Shown here piece after piece: positions 11,901-22,621 of a DNA stretch of 64,000 nt (position 1 is its first letter; each line of letters starts with the position of its first letter). Source of the DNA: Bryum argenteum (Eukaryota; Streptophyta; Bryopsida; Bryales; Bryaceae); assembly GCA_037043015.1 (NCBI GenBank), contig CM073325.1:16285001-16349000 (forward strand), in the 5' to 3' direction. Under the pieces are notes generated by a model, which had not been told where the DNA came from, made no database searches, and saw nothing but the letters and a program-made list of their open reading frames with translations. The position numbers and the translations under genes were made by a program.

Positions 11901-12784
11901 ACGGCATCCTCAAAGAGAGATGAAGGTGATGCGTCAGACTCGGAAGCTCAGAGTGACGATGAAGGGGGCGAGTCACCACAATCACCATCGATCCACGAAT
12001 TGGAAGTCCAGATGTTGCCGCAGCAGTCCACAATAGCGGCAAGTGAAACTTCGACACTCCCTGAATTGCCAAACAAGTCAGCACCATGGTGCAACAAGTA
12101 GAAGTCCAGATGTTGCTGCAGCAGCCCACAGTAGCGGCAAGTGAAGCTTCTGAACTTCCTGAATTGCCAAGCAAGTCAGCACCATTGGTGCCCGATGTTG
12201 ATACTGTAATGCAGCAGCCCGTGGTAGTAGCAACTGAGGCTTCCCTTGAACAATTTGGGGACATCGAGGCTGCTATCCAGCTTCCAGAATTGTCCAACAA
12301 GAACGACACCAACGACAACAACAACGGCGAGGTGATGAACATGGTGTTTAGTATTGTTGAGGCAACTCAGGAGCCGGGAGCAAGAGTTGCGCAAGGCCTT
12401 TCGGGAATAGGTGATCCAGATCCAATGGATGTCGTGGTTGATATCCCGGTTGTGAAGAAAGGACCATCAGCTCACCTCCTAACTGTAGAGCAAGCTGGAG
12501 CGGTGAAGGAGGGCACCATCACAGACTTTGGTGTAATGCAAGAGGGGAATTTGGTAGCTCATGTGCCAAAAGTAGTATACCCTTTGGCTGAGGCTGTTCC
12601 TGTTGTCGAGAAGAGCGGGACTAATGATGAGGGGACAACGCGCAAGACAAGGCTGCGAATTGCCAAGGGCCCAGAAGAACCTGGAGAGGACGATCAGACC
12701 CCTGGCAAGAAGCAGAAGATGAAGGATCTGGTTCAAGTGGAGAAGGAAGCAGGCGAGGCTCTAACGAAGCAAAAGCCGAGGCAG
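8923..12784 (+). CDS. N-terminal exons of SUVR-like SET protein (coiled coil, RING-like)
   Basis: Four exons join in frame: 8923-9669, 9802-10621, 11412-11759 (or from 11382) and 11854-12784. Introns are GT-AG with matching phases (0, 1, 1). The first ATG after the leader acceptor is at 8923. The product starts with a Lys/Ser/Ala-rich tail, then a conserved-looking globular part (about residues 80-230), a Glu/Lys-rich coiled coil (about 270-400), a RING-like Cys/His cluster (C-x2-C then CKHLYHPWC), and low-complexity acidic and Pro/Thr-rich segments. The last exon ends in phase 0 at CAG followed by GTGAGC and would splice to 26928, across the inserted CACTA element. A 1-bp loss near 12085 shifts the frame inside a tandem repeat. 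With that base restored, exon phases add up across the whole gene. The joining to the SET exons is inferred from strand, phase and position. Confidence 0.65.
10622..11411 (+). other. GTAC-dense intron of the SET-domain gene
   Basis: This intron holds roughly 17 GTAC tetramers in under 800 bp by eye, against about three expected by chance. Most are in the contexts AGTAC or GTACTC. The same motif is dense in 29930-32150 and at both ends of the element. Confidence 0.6.
11996..12200 (+). repeat. About 100-bp tandem duplication with a 1-bp frameshift
   Basis: Two adjacent units each encode EVQML-QQ...LPEL...KSAP. The second reads CACCATTGGTGC where the first reads CACCATGGTGC. The missing T at about 12085 moves the first unit into a frame that stops at 12101. 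Confidence 0.8.
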
Positions 12785-12926
12785 GTGAGCAGAAAGAAAG
12801 GTTGTCGACGATAGATTGTTTGTCAATGTCTGTATTTTGTTGTTTTACTTTGAAGTGGTAGGCAGTCTTCCATGCTTTGTACATGATGATAAGTTTTGCA
12901 CTTATCTTCAAATTTTATATATCTAT

Positions 12927-13110
12927 CACTACAAGAATGTTCCACTGCGAACTACGGCCCGGAAGCTACGTTTGGGACACTGGCCTCTTTTTTGCGGATT
13001 TTTGCTACGTTTATGGCGGCCTAGATTTTCGGCCCAGCGCTGCTACGTTATCTCGGGGGTTCGTACAGATGGAACTACGTTAGCTTGGGAACGCGTAGTT
13101 CCCCTACAAG
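12927..13110 (+). repeat. CACTA left TIR and subterminal CTACG repeats
   Basis: The TIR is 12927-12956. The next 150 bp hold about half a dozen CTACG or CGTAG motifs (AACTACGG, GCTACGTTT, GCTACGTTA, AACTACGTTAG, GCGTAGTTC). Such subterminal arrays are TnpA-binding sites in known CACTA elements. Confidence 0.75.
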
Positions 13111-14108
13111 TAAGCGCTGTTATCCTGGTGGGGCATAAATTGCGGCCTCGGGGGTTTCACCGAGTATGCTATTCTGGGGTTTCGACAGTACGTCTCGGTA
13201 GAGCGGATACTGGATTGTACATAAGGTAAGTATGACATGGCATTGCTGGGAGTAGATTTGCCCAGGTTCTTGCATTCCCCGAACTAGTTAAAATAGATGA
13301 CTTACTGAGACCGAAAATTCTCGTATGGCATACATGAACCGTGAGGTGAAAATATAACTAATCGGTAAAAACCCGAGATGATAAAACTCTATCTACAATG
13401 CAAAGTAATGTCTGATTGGCTTACTGTTGTGTACATTCGTGATATTGATATGAGATTCACGATTTCTATCTCGTATTCTGTACAAATTACTGAGACTGTA
13501 ATAATCAAAGTGATCATAACGTAATTTCATACAATGGAAACACATTTTCTATGGTAAGGTAAAAAGTGATTACGTGGAACAACCTTATTTTTTTGCATGT
13601 GGTTTACTGTTTGCTTGGGGTTTACTGTAAAAAGTTCGAATTCGGTGATTCTCTTACCTCGAACTTCACACGCAATCCGTTTCACTGTGGAGATATTAGT
13701 ATGAATATAACCACATACTCAAACGAGTTTGTTTGTTTGATTCAAACGAGTTTGTTTGTTTGATTCGGTTTATCAAAATGCAATACTGATGTAGACAGAA
13801 TACAAATGTGGCGACGTTGATCATACTCATGTATTGACAACAAATTTCCGTAGAGATTTATACATTTGTAGTCATAACTACGGGAACACTGCTCGTCAAG
13901 TATACGAACTCTTAATGCTAGCCCACATTCGTGACTGGCACCGGCTTCGCATCACATCGGTTGCATTCCATTGAATTGTATACTTCCATTACAATGAATA
14001 GAGTAAAGATACTAGTATGTGTATACCATCCTAGAAATAAAGCTCTGCTGGACTGTTAGGAGCAAAGACAGAATACACTAGAAGGGCAACTTCTCCGTAC
14101 CTATTACT
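13111..14108. other. CACTA internal non-coding stretch, left side
   Basis: No supported gene. A perfect 24-bp tandem duplication sits near 13720-13765 (CAAACGAGTTTGTTTG repeated). Confidence 0.5.
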
Positions 14109-14561
14109 CTACTGAATGAAACGAGAGAAAACTCTGAACCTGCCTGGAGCTTCTTTAAAGCGCCATGGACCAACCTTGTTGTATTTCAGGAGCTGCTGAC
14201 GGTCCATTAGATCAGTGCAGTGGATAAATGCACACCAAAACTCTGACACTAGTCTCATCTTCAGCATGTTTTCCACTTGAGAATTGGGGTTTCCTGTGCG
14301 TATCTTTGGCCACACCTCTTCTGCAACTATAACATTTGGGATTCCGGGAATTAGTTCTTGTCCCTCAAACCCATGCTCTGGAATGAAGTCAATGTCCCCA
14401 TTACTTCGTTTTCGAGCCTGCTCCATAGTCATTCTCTTACTGCTACCGTGAATTTGGTATTCATTGCCAAGTGCGAGCACCGTCCGCTTTCGCCGTGTCG
14501 TCCCCTGCTTGCAGATATTGTCTCCGACCTTTGCAGCTTTATCTTCCTTTATATTGAATTC
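14109..14561 (-). CDS. Hypothetical exon in the CACTA element
   Basis: An open minus-strand frame follows a good acceptor (TACTCTAG ending at 14562) and runs 151 codons to a stop at 14109. The product begins EFNIKEDKAAK, has a basic patch (RRKRT) and a central Trp/Pro-containing segment. I do not recognise a domain. It lies 3' of tnp2 on the same strand and could be a downstream exon of it or a separate element protein. A short open segment at 15293-15490 on the same strand may also belong. Confidence 0.4.
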   Translation of the reverse strand, partial: EFNIKEDKAAKVGDNICKQGTTRRKRTVLALGNEYQIHGSSKRMTMEQARKRSNGDIDFIPEHGFEGQELIPGIPNVIVAEEVWPKIRTGNPNSQVENMLKMRLVSEFWCAFIHCTDLMDRQQLLKYNKVGPWRFKEAPGRFRVFSRFIQ

Positions 14562-15586
14562 CTAGAGTACAAAAGCTGCCCAGTGTCAGTATAAATTACA
14601 TTGTGTACTGAAATTCTATCATACATATCTACCGCAAACTCAGCTTACATATCGGGTTCTGTATGCAATTCTGTTGGTTTTCGATTCTGTAAACCGTACC
14701 ACTTGTACCGTTGAAAATTTGGGAACGAGTATATATGTCAAGAATTGGTTGATTTACGAAATGCAGCTGACGTTAGTTCTGCGCTTCTGCATGACAGTCT
14801 CCCAGATAATACATGTACTGATACCTAATTCACGTTATACGCCAGTAACGTCCGAAATGAAAACTCCCACACTTATACTGTAAATACGGCATTCCTCGTT
14901 CTGCTTCGATACCTCACCAACAATTATTTGTTATTTAAGTAGCAGAAGCGGTTCTGCCAAAAACATATTCGCCATCACAAGTATCACCCTATTCACTACT
15001 TCGCATGAAAACCACACAGCAATATTTGCTTACATTTACCGTAGTTAAGACGTGTGCTGTAGACCGGTAGTGCAGAACTCCTCGTTCGGTAGCGTCCATT
15101 CCTCACGTACTGTGACCTGCGAACACCGTACCGTCCCTGTATCGAGGCTTAGATAGTAGAATTATGACTGTAATGTGCATTACCAATTTTTTTGGGTCAC
15201 ACCTCAATCCCTTCTATCTAGAAGCTTTTCCTCTACCTTCCACTAATCGACACTTACAATTTTGACTGCATTTGTCCGTAGTTCGTAACCGCTTAGCAAA
15301 GTGCGGGGAAGTCATCCAGATTTTCATCGTACCTGTGCAAGAGCCTCCTCCCTTCAAATTTTCCATTGCAGACATACAAATCTGAAGTTACCTCACCATG
15401 TGGCGCCATTACCGCTTCTCCACCTAATCTTCCGTCTCCTTTATTCCCCGACTCCTCCGCCATTTCTACCACACATCTGCGGTTTACCAAATAACGACAC
15501 CGTTACTTCCATAAAAATCGAAGGGATGAACGACTAGTAATTACAGAGATAAACAACTGCTGCATTGTAATAACCTGTTTACGTGA
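14562..15586. other. CACTA internal stretch between the hypothetical exon and tnp2
   Basis: AT-rich with no firm gene. The minus-strand open segment 15490-15293 (66 codons) is the only coding candidate and has no recognised domain. Confidence 0.4.
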
Positions 15587-18500
15587 TCACATATCCGCTG
15601 AATCTAGAAACGGCAGGGGTTGGCTGACATCCAATTCTCCATCACTCTCTATCTCTGCTAACTCGTCTTCAACCTCGAATTGGTCGAATCCCACTGGGAA
15701 ATCCCAAGTTGGTGGGTTCGGATCGTCATCCTCGGGGTAATTTTCCTCCGCTACTTCTTCGGCACCTACTTCACTGTCACCTTCGTCCTCTATCCCGATA
15801 TTGAATCCTTCGCCTGCATCATCATCAGCCTTGGTGGCCACCAAATCCGACCTATTTCTCAGAGAAACAGAGGGAACGGTGGACGGTCCTGCTCTTTGCT
15901 CCACAGGAATGACGATGGGGTTGGAATTAGGGTTGACTTCGCCGAAATTTGCAGGACCTACTGCCGCCCTCTTGTACACTACTAAATTTGATCGCGGTTG
16001 TACCTTTACAACCATTTTCCAACCGCGGTTTACTAAATCATCTACAAAAAAAAACCTGACTTACGTCTTTCGGGAATATGAAAGGATCATCGTCAACGGA
16101 GGAGGCGCTTATAAAGTCCCCTGCCTTCACACGATGAAAGCCACACTCATCTTCAAAAACAGTGGCATTCGTCCCCCGCTGTCTAATGATTGAATTCCAG
16201 AACTGACACTTGAAAAAAACTGTCTCAAAGCTATCAAAATTCAGTTTCACAATGGTATCTATGTAGCCATAATACTTTGTTTGTTCCCCCCCAGCTTCGT
16301 AGACAACTGAGACCCCTGAGTCAAACGTAGTTTTCTTGTTCAAATCCCTTGCCATAATACGAAAACGGGACCCATACGCCCAACACATAGTAAAAAATTG
16401 GCCCTTCTCTCCTGGTCCAACCACAATGTCAATTACCATTTGCGAAACTGGCTTCTGAGAGGCTATATCATCTCGAATTGCTGCTTGTACCCAGTCTTTG
16501 AATGTGGGTTTGTTGGCCATCATTTCACACTCTACTACATATCGCTCCCTCCATTTCTCCATACATGGAGCATTCAATAATAAGAAACGATGGGCTTGTT
16601 CCCTGAATATGTTATCCAAAAGCTTGAGGGTAGATATTTTAGGTAGGACAATTCCTATTGATCGTGCATCCTCCTCCGTCGGCTTTTGGAGACGTGTAGC
16701 ATTCTTGTGCAACCTTTGAGTAAATTCATTCACATGAAACATTGATTCCGCACATATGTAGCCCTCTGCAATAGATCCTTCAGGGCGGGCGCGCTGCTGT
16801 ACAAAGTCTTTCAAGACCTTCAAATATCTCTCGATGTGATACATCCAACGGATGGAAACTGGGCCTGCAAGTTCCACTTCTTCGACTATGTGAATAATAT
16901 TATGCATTTGAATGTCAAAAACTGAAATCGGTAAGTGCATTTCCATTTCACATAGGATTTCGGTTGCCTCCAACTTCATCTTCGGGCAATCTGAGATCTT
17001 AATTTCCTTTGAGCACACCCAACGAAAGAGAGCAGATAGTCGGTACACAATTCGTCGAATTGCCTCCGTTAAAGTGCCCCTCACCGCAATGGGAAGTAAA
17101 TCATGCAGTAAATTATGGTAATCATGTGTTTTGAAACCTATCACCTTGCGGTTGTTGAACTTGTACCGAAAGCTTGAGCCATACCCGAATGGAGCCCGTG
17201 TGTTAGATATCATGTCAATGATTGAATCATATTCATCGTTTGTCCATATCCAGTCGGCTGGAGAATAAGTCCACTTTGTTGCACCCTTCTCATCCACTCC
17301 ATCTTCCTCTGGGTGAAAACGTTGCAGGACATTGAAATGCTTCAAGGACCTTCTTAACGCCAGTGAATCAGATTTTGTCCCTTTGCAATTAGAGAAGGTT
17401 TTAAATAAGGATGCGCATATGTTTTTCTCCGTATGCATAACATCAAGCAGATGAGGAATCAATAGATTCTGGCCAACACCCCCCCCAAAAAAAAATTAAT
17501 CATATATACTCTAAGATACAACGATGGGCTTTTAGAGAAATGGTTACAAAAAATGCAAATAGTTCATATGTACATACTTACAAGAACAAACAAACGACAA
17601 AGCAATGGGTTCAGCATGAGGTACAGTAACTCCTTATTTGACATCATATATATGAAATTTTTTGTACATGTGTATTCACCCTATTCACTTCTGTATTACT
17701 TAAGTTCAAAATAGAATAGTAATATCTATGTACGGACTTATCTTAGAGATGGTATTGACTTTAATGGTTACTACATTTTTCAAATGGAATTTCTTCGTTC
17801 CATGAACTTCATCAGATTATATTCCTCATATTTCCTTATCAACAGCGCCCTGCTTCAGGTTTAGTATAAAGTATTCACCAAACATTGTTAGATGTACCTG
17901 AATAGATGAGTGGAATGATTTCTGTACATACCTTCTAATAAGGGAGACGGAAAAGTATGGACTTGTCCTTCATGCCTGAGTCCTTCAGCTGCACAGTCTT
18001 GTTCACAACTTTTTTCCACATTTTTAGCCAAAATGTACCCGTAGTTCTCATAGGTTTAGGAACCTTATTATATGACTCACCGTTAAATTTTTTACGGTTC
18101 CTAGTTGCTCTATATTTGTGGTGCATTGGAAGGTATTTCCTATGCCCATAATACACAACCTTCTTCAAGAACATACACTTCTTCGATTCAATAGATATTG
18201 GACCACAAGGGGGGCATGCTTTCAGGCCTTGGGTTTGAAGCGACGAAAATACGCCATAACCCGGAAAATCATGCAATGACCATAGCATCATAGCATGTAG
18301 TTTGAAATTAACTTTCGTATTCGCGTCGTAAGCATCAACACCATCCACCCATAGTCTTAACAGATCATCAATGAGAGGCTCCATGTAAGTGTTGAAGTTC
18401 TTTACTTTTCTTTTCCCTGCACATATGGATCAATATTGAAGTTATTATTATCTGTACCAAACTTGTTATTGTAATCGAAACATCACTCTATATTTCTGGT

Positions 18501-20946
18501 CTCTACTCATAATTCCGTTATGCAAAACGGGGAAATTCTTATCCTTGGGAGCATTGCATTATTAAACATGTGCTTTATGTATCTACTACATGGGTATTTC
18601 TGGATTCAGAAACTTCAATCACTATTCAAATTGCTGGAGGTAAAGAGTCAAACCTGGTACAATTGTGGATAAGAGGATGTGACCTTTATACATGCCAAGC
18701 TTTGGATTCAAATTCAAGATAGTACATGTAATGGGCCAAAGGGAATGGCTTGCTGAATTGAGTCCTGCAGGATTTATGCCATCTGTGCTGATTTGTAACA
18801 TTACACTTCTAGCATCTCTCATTTTTTCGTACCTATTCTCCATGGCCTTCCAAGCGGGACTATCACTTGGTATTCGCATGACGTCATCTTGGCTCCTATT
18901 ATCACGATGCCAAATCATGCATGGAGACAATGTAGGGCTCCGATAATATGCCAACAATCGTGGTATTAGTGGGAAATACCACATTTTATGTACAATCAAT
19001 AAAATTTGTGTTAGTAATTATGGAGACATAACTAAAGAAAATTTATAATATGAAATTTTCCCGTGAACGTACAAGGATAAAAAAACCATTCTGATGTTCA
19101 AATGTATTGGTAATTAAAATTGAGAGTTTGGTTCATTCATGATTTCTACAAAGATTGCCTTCCCAAATTTTCTAATATAACATAGTAAAAAAATAAATGC
19201 ATAACTTACCTTTCTTGGGACCTGCTTGCTTTGTGTGGTATCGCTGAAACGTGAAAGATTACATTTGGGACAAACCTTCCAATCTTTTTTGACGGGGCCA
19301 TAGTAGAGTGTTAGGTCACATGGACAGGAGTGGTATACTTTGTAGTCTAGGCCCACATCACTAACTATTTTTCGAGCCTCAGCACGAGAGGTGGGAATCT
19401 TTGGATGTAAGTGGGCCGGTATAATTTTCTCAGATAGAGCTTTGAAAATAGCATCCATGGCCACATTAGATATTTGTTTGTCTGCCTGGATACTAAGCAA
19501 CAAAAAAATGATGGATAATCGGCTAGATGTTGCCCCGTCAAAAATCATGGTATCTGCCTCTTTTTCAATATCTGCAACTTTGAGTCCTATATTTTCTCTT
19601 ACCTCTGGACTAACTTGGACACCATCTTCCTGATATCCACGGAGTATATTCATATATTCCTCTAAGACAAAGTCTTCATCCCAATTAAAAATAACATCTT
19701 CCTGGGACTGATCAGGTTGGTCTACATCAGTGTTCCCCTCGAAGCTAGGATCTCGATCAACGCGGTCTATACATAATCGTTGCGCCTCGTAAAGACCCTA
19801 GAACATAACAAGAGCTCATTGCAATTAGGCAACTATAATATAGTTTCTACCCTACCCCCACCTTTGATATTAATTATAAAACTATAAAGTACTCCAACAA
19901 AAATCATATGCATATGAAAAATTATTAAAGGAATTGTTAAACTTCAATGGAGGAGTATGATTTTACAAGGTGAAGACCTTTTCTTTTAACTAATTGCGAA
20001 CAAGTGACATATGCAGTAATCAAGCAAATCATATCGCATTACAATGCATGTGTAGTTTATTATTTCAAATGCAGATAATACTAACATTCATGTACCTAAA
20101 TTTTTACATATTTATCAATGTAACCCCATATATTTCTATAATATTTGTCCCACTCAGTTGTTATTATGCATAGTGAATTCTGGTTTATTATATGATACTG
20201 GAAATTTGCTTAGTAAATGACCCCTCCATTCATTTTGAGAGCCTGATCCTACGTTATTTGAAGTAGCAACTGAAATGCGGTCTTAACCTCCTTATACTGC
20301 ATACTCGTATACTCATGTATACGTTCCTTATATTCTGCTACACAGACTACGTAGACTTATTTTAAGGTATAGTTTATTTTCATAGGGAAGTGCTAGAGGG
20401 AATGGTATGTACTGTTGGGTGTATTATGCTAATAATTTTTTATGAATGCATTATACATACTTGTTATTTGAAAAAAAAAAAACTTCAGAAGATAGTTTTG
20501 GATCTAAGAATGTGACAATAATGGAAAATTTTCCAAAGTAAATGGCAGATAAATTATTGTCATTCTAAATGTAGCGATAATTTCTGTCATGGAAATTTAT
20601 TCAATATACATATAAGTGTGCCCGGTATCAACAAATATCTTGAAAATGGTATGAAACTCACCTGATACTTAGCGGACATGTTATACCGTTCGATATGATT
20701 ATCAACGATTGATAGGAACCGCATGCTTGGCTTCTCTTTCTCTGCACATCTACGACATGGACAATAAACCTTGAATTCGGGTTGTTGTAATTGATCGTCA
20801 CTTCTGGTATCGATCCCCCGTCTTCTTTTTCTAGCATTTGTAACAAGCGGAGGAGGGGATTGCGTCGAGGTCGGGACGGTCAGTACATCTATAGAGTTCC
20901 TAGGAGTGCAATCTGCGACATTCACAACCTTGTGTGTACGAGGCAT
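15587..20946 (-). pseudogene. tnp2: CACTA tnp2 transposase, decayed
   Basis: Minus-strand exons at 20946-20662, 19797-19210, about 19000-18654, about 18416-17932 and 17468-15587 give a TNP2-type transposase. In order: an N-terminal CPCRRCAEK ... HIERYNM segment (transposase-associated domain); YHSCPCDLTLYYG and CPKCNLSRF; WYFPLIPRL with WHRDNR; then LRLWVDGVDAYD and LHDFPGYGVFS of the TNP2 core; LLDVMHTEKN; a DUF4218-like part (MEMHLPISVFDIQ, YLKVLKDFV); and a DUF4216-like part (YYGYIDTI) with an acidic tail. Three faults are visible. The conserved LPYW reads LPY then TAG (17937-17935), a Trp-to-stop change. A T9 tract at 16046-16054 shifts the frame where T8 would restore VFFVDDLVN. No AG acceptor is found before the exon starting near 19000. 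TNP2 binds and cuts element ends with TnpA. Confidence 0.85.
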
Positions 20947-22621
20947 GCTGCAAATCCTAAAAAAATTCCTGTATACAATGCATAAGAACTTAGTACACCG
21001 GTATAGGATTAAATTCTATAGCAAATCAATGTTTAATAACACTTCTTCACACAAGTTTGGTTAAACTGGAATTCCCATTTTACACAAAAAAAATAGGCTG
21101 GGAAATTCAAAAAAAGAAAAAAGGAAATAGCCAAAATAAAATAAAAAGAAAAATGTTTTCTTTGAAGTTACAAGTTATAAAAAACAACGCGGGCACTTTA
21201 GATATTAAGTTTTTAATCGGCTACGTCGAGTGCAGCACCAAAATTTCAAAATCAATAGAACATATCCATGATGTGGATTTTATCATTATTACTAATGAGG
21301 ACGACTGCGAGGTAACGCTCTGTTAACACTCGAGCGTGTACCGGCTAACCAAGCGTTACGTGATGATGCATACTGTACGTCATCATTCACCCACTACCAT
21401 CCTCTGCGAGGGGTCTGGCAGAGGAGCCCATTCTTCGGGTTATTTCATTTTCTCTGAGCTGCACTCGTCTGTTTGAGCTCGAAGTTTATGTCAGCTGCGT
21501 TTGTTTTCTCGCACACACCTTGTTATCTCGTCCATTGCGATAAGTGCACCGCGTCATACTGAGCGAGCGCAGGTCAAGAAGCGGGCGGGTGTCGATATTG
21601 TCGGAGCTCTTTCTGTTTGCAGGACCCGCTCAATAATCTAAGTTCAGGACTCTTGAGATTGTGAGAACAGAAGCCCATAGTGTTCTTGAGGGCTTGTTCA
21701 TGTCGATGAGCGCGACTCAAGGCCACGACGGGCTTCAGTTTCTCACACAGTGATATCAGGGGTTTTGTGTCGGTTGTTTCGCTCTATTAGCTTCACAGTT
21801 CAGAGTCCGTAGCGAGGTAGAGAAAAGAGTGTGTACCTTGAGTGGTAGGTGCTGGCGATGTTCTAGCTGCCACTTGCAGTCGCAATAGCTTTCAGGCTCC
21901 GGAGTCCTTAACTTCACCTTCGGGGTTCTGTGTTTCTGAGTGAAGTGATGTCCAATGAGGAGTAGCACTGAGAGCCACGAGTGACAGTCGCCACTGAAGT
22001 AGTGTTGTCTTATGATTTCGTGGCGCTGTGAGTTATCTCGTCGTAGGTACTAGTGCAGAGTCGCGAGTGATGTAGAGTTGTGTGGTGATTCCCTAGAGCT
22101 GTGAGTTATCTCCGAGTTGTTACTGCTGCAAAGTCGCGAGTGAACCAACGCTGTGAGGAGGACTACGTATTGTAGTGTCCAGTGTAATGCAGACAATTAC
22201 TGAGGGCGCCGTTGATGCAGATGATACGAATGTCCTCCTCGTGAAGGAGGTTGACAACTCCTGTCGACGGGAGGCTCCACGGGCTTCAGAACTGAGGAGG
22301 CAGAACCACGTGCGGTGAGAGGGACGGCGAAGAAGCGAAGGAAGCATGGAGGAGAGAAGCAGCCCGTCTGGAAGAAGAGAACGCGCGTCACGAGGTCGAA
22401 TGCAGGAGAAGTTGAGGAAACGATAACCATGTACCTTCGCTCCGCCGATACGGTCAACGACTCGGTCAACGATACGGTCAATAAAATCTCCAGCAAAACG
22501 GAAGAACGTCTCAAAGAGGCGTTACCTGAACATTGTCGAGGAGGCACAGTCAAGCGGCCGTGAAGGGAGCATACGTCCGCAATCGACGTCAACGAGCAAA
22601 GGTGGGAAGTCCACCGATTCA
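20947..22621. promoter_or_regulatory. Divergent promoter and leader region of tnp2 and tnpA-like genes
   Basis: The two CACTA genes start back to back here. A diverged duplication (about 22020-22085 and 22090-22145) shares TGAGTTATCTC and GTCGCGAGTGA. An open plus-strand stretch from about 22430 to 22621 is in frame with the ATG at 22622 and may be extra coding exon. No clear TATA box was found. Confidence 0.4.

Noticed and set aside
16038-16070. Intron between the two tnp2 C-terminal ORFs (donor GTAAGT at 16064)
   Set aside because: Frames do not join by splicing, whereas removing one T from the T9 tract gives a continuous conserved-looking DUF4216 tail.
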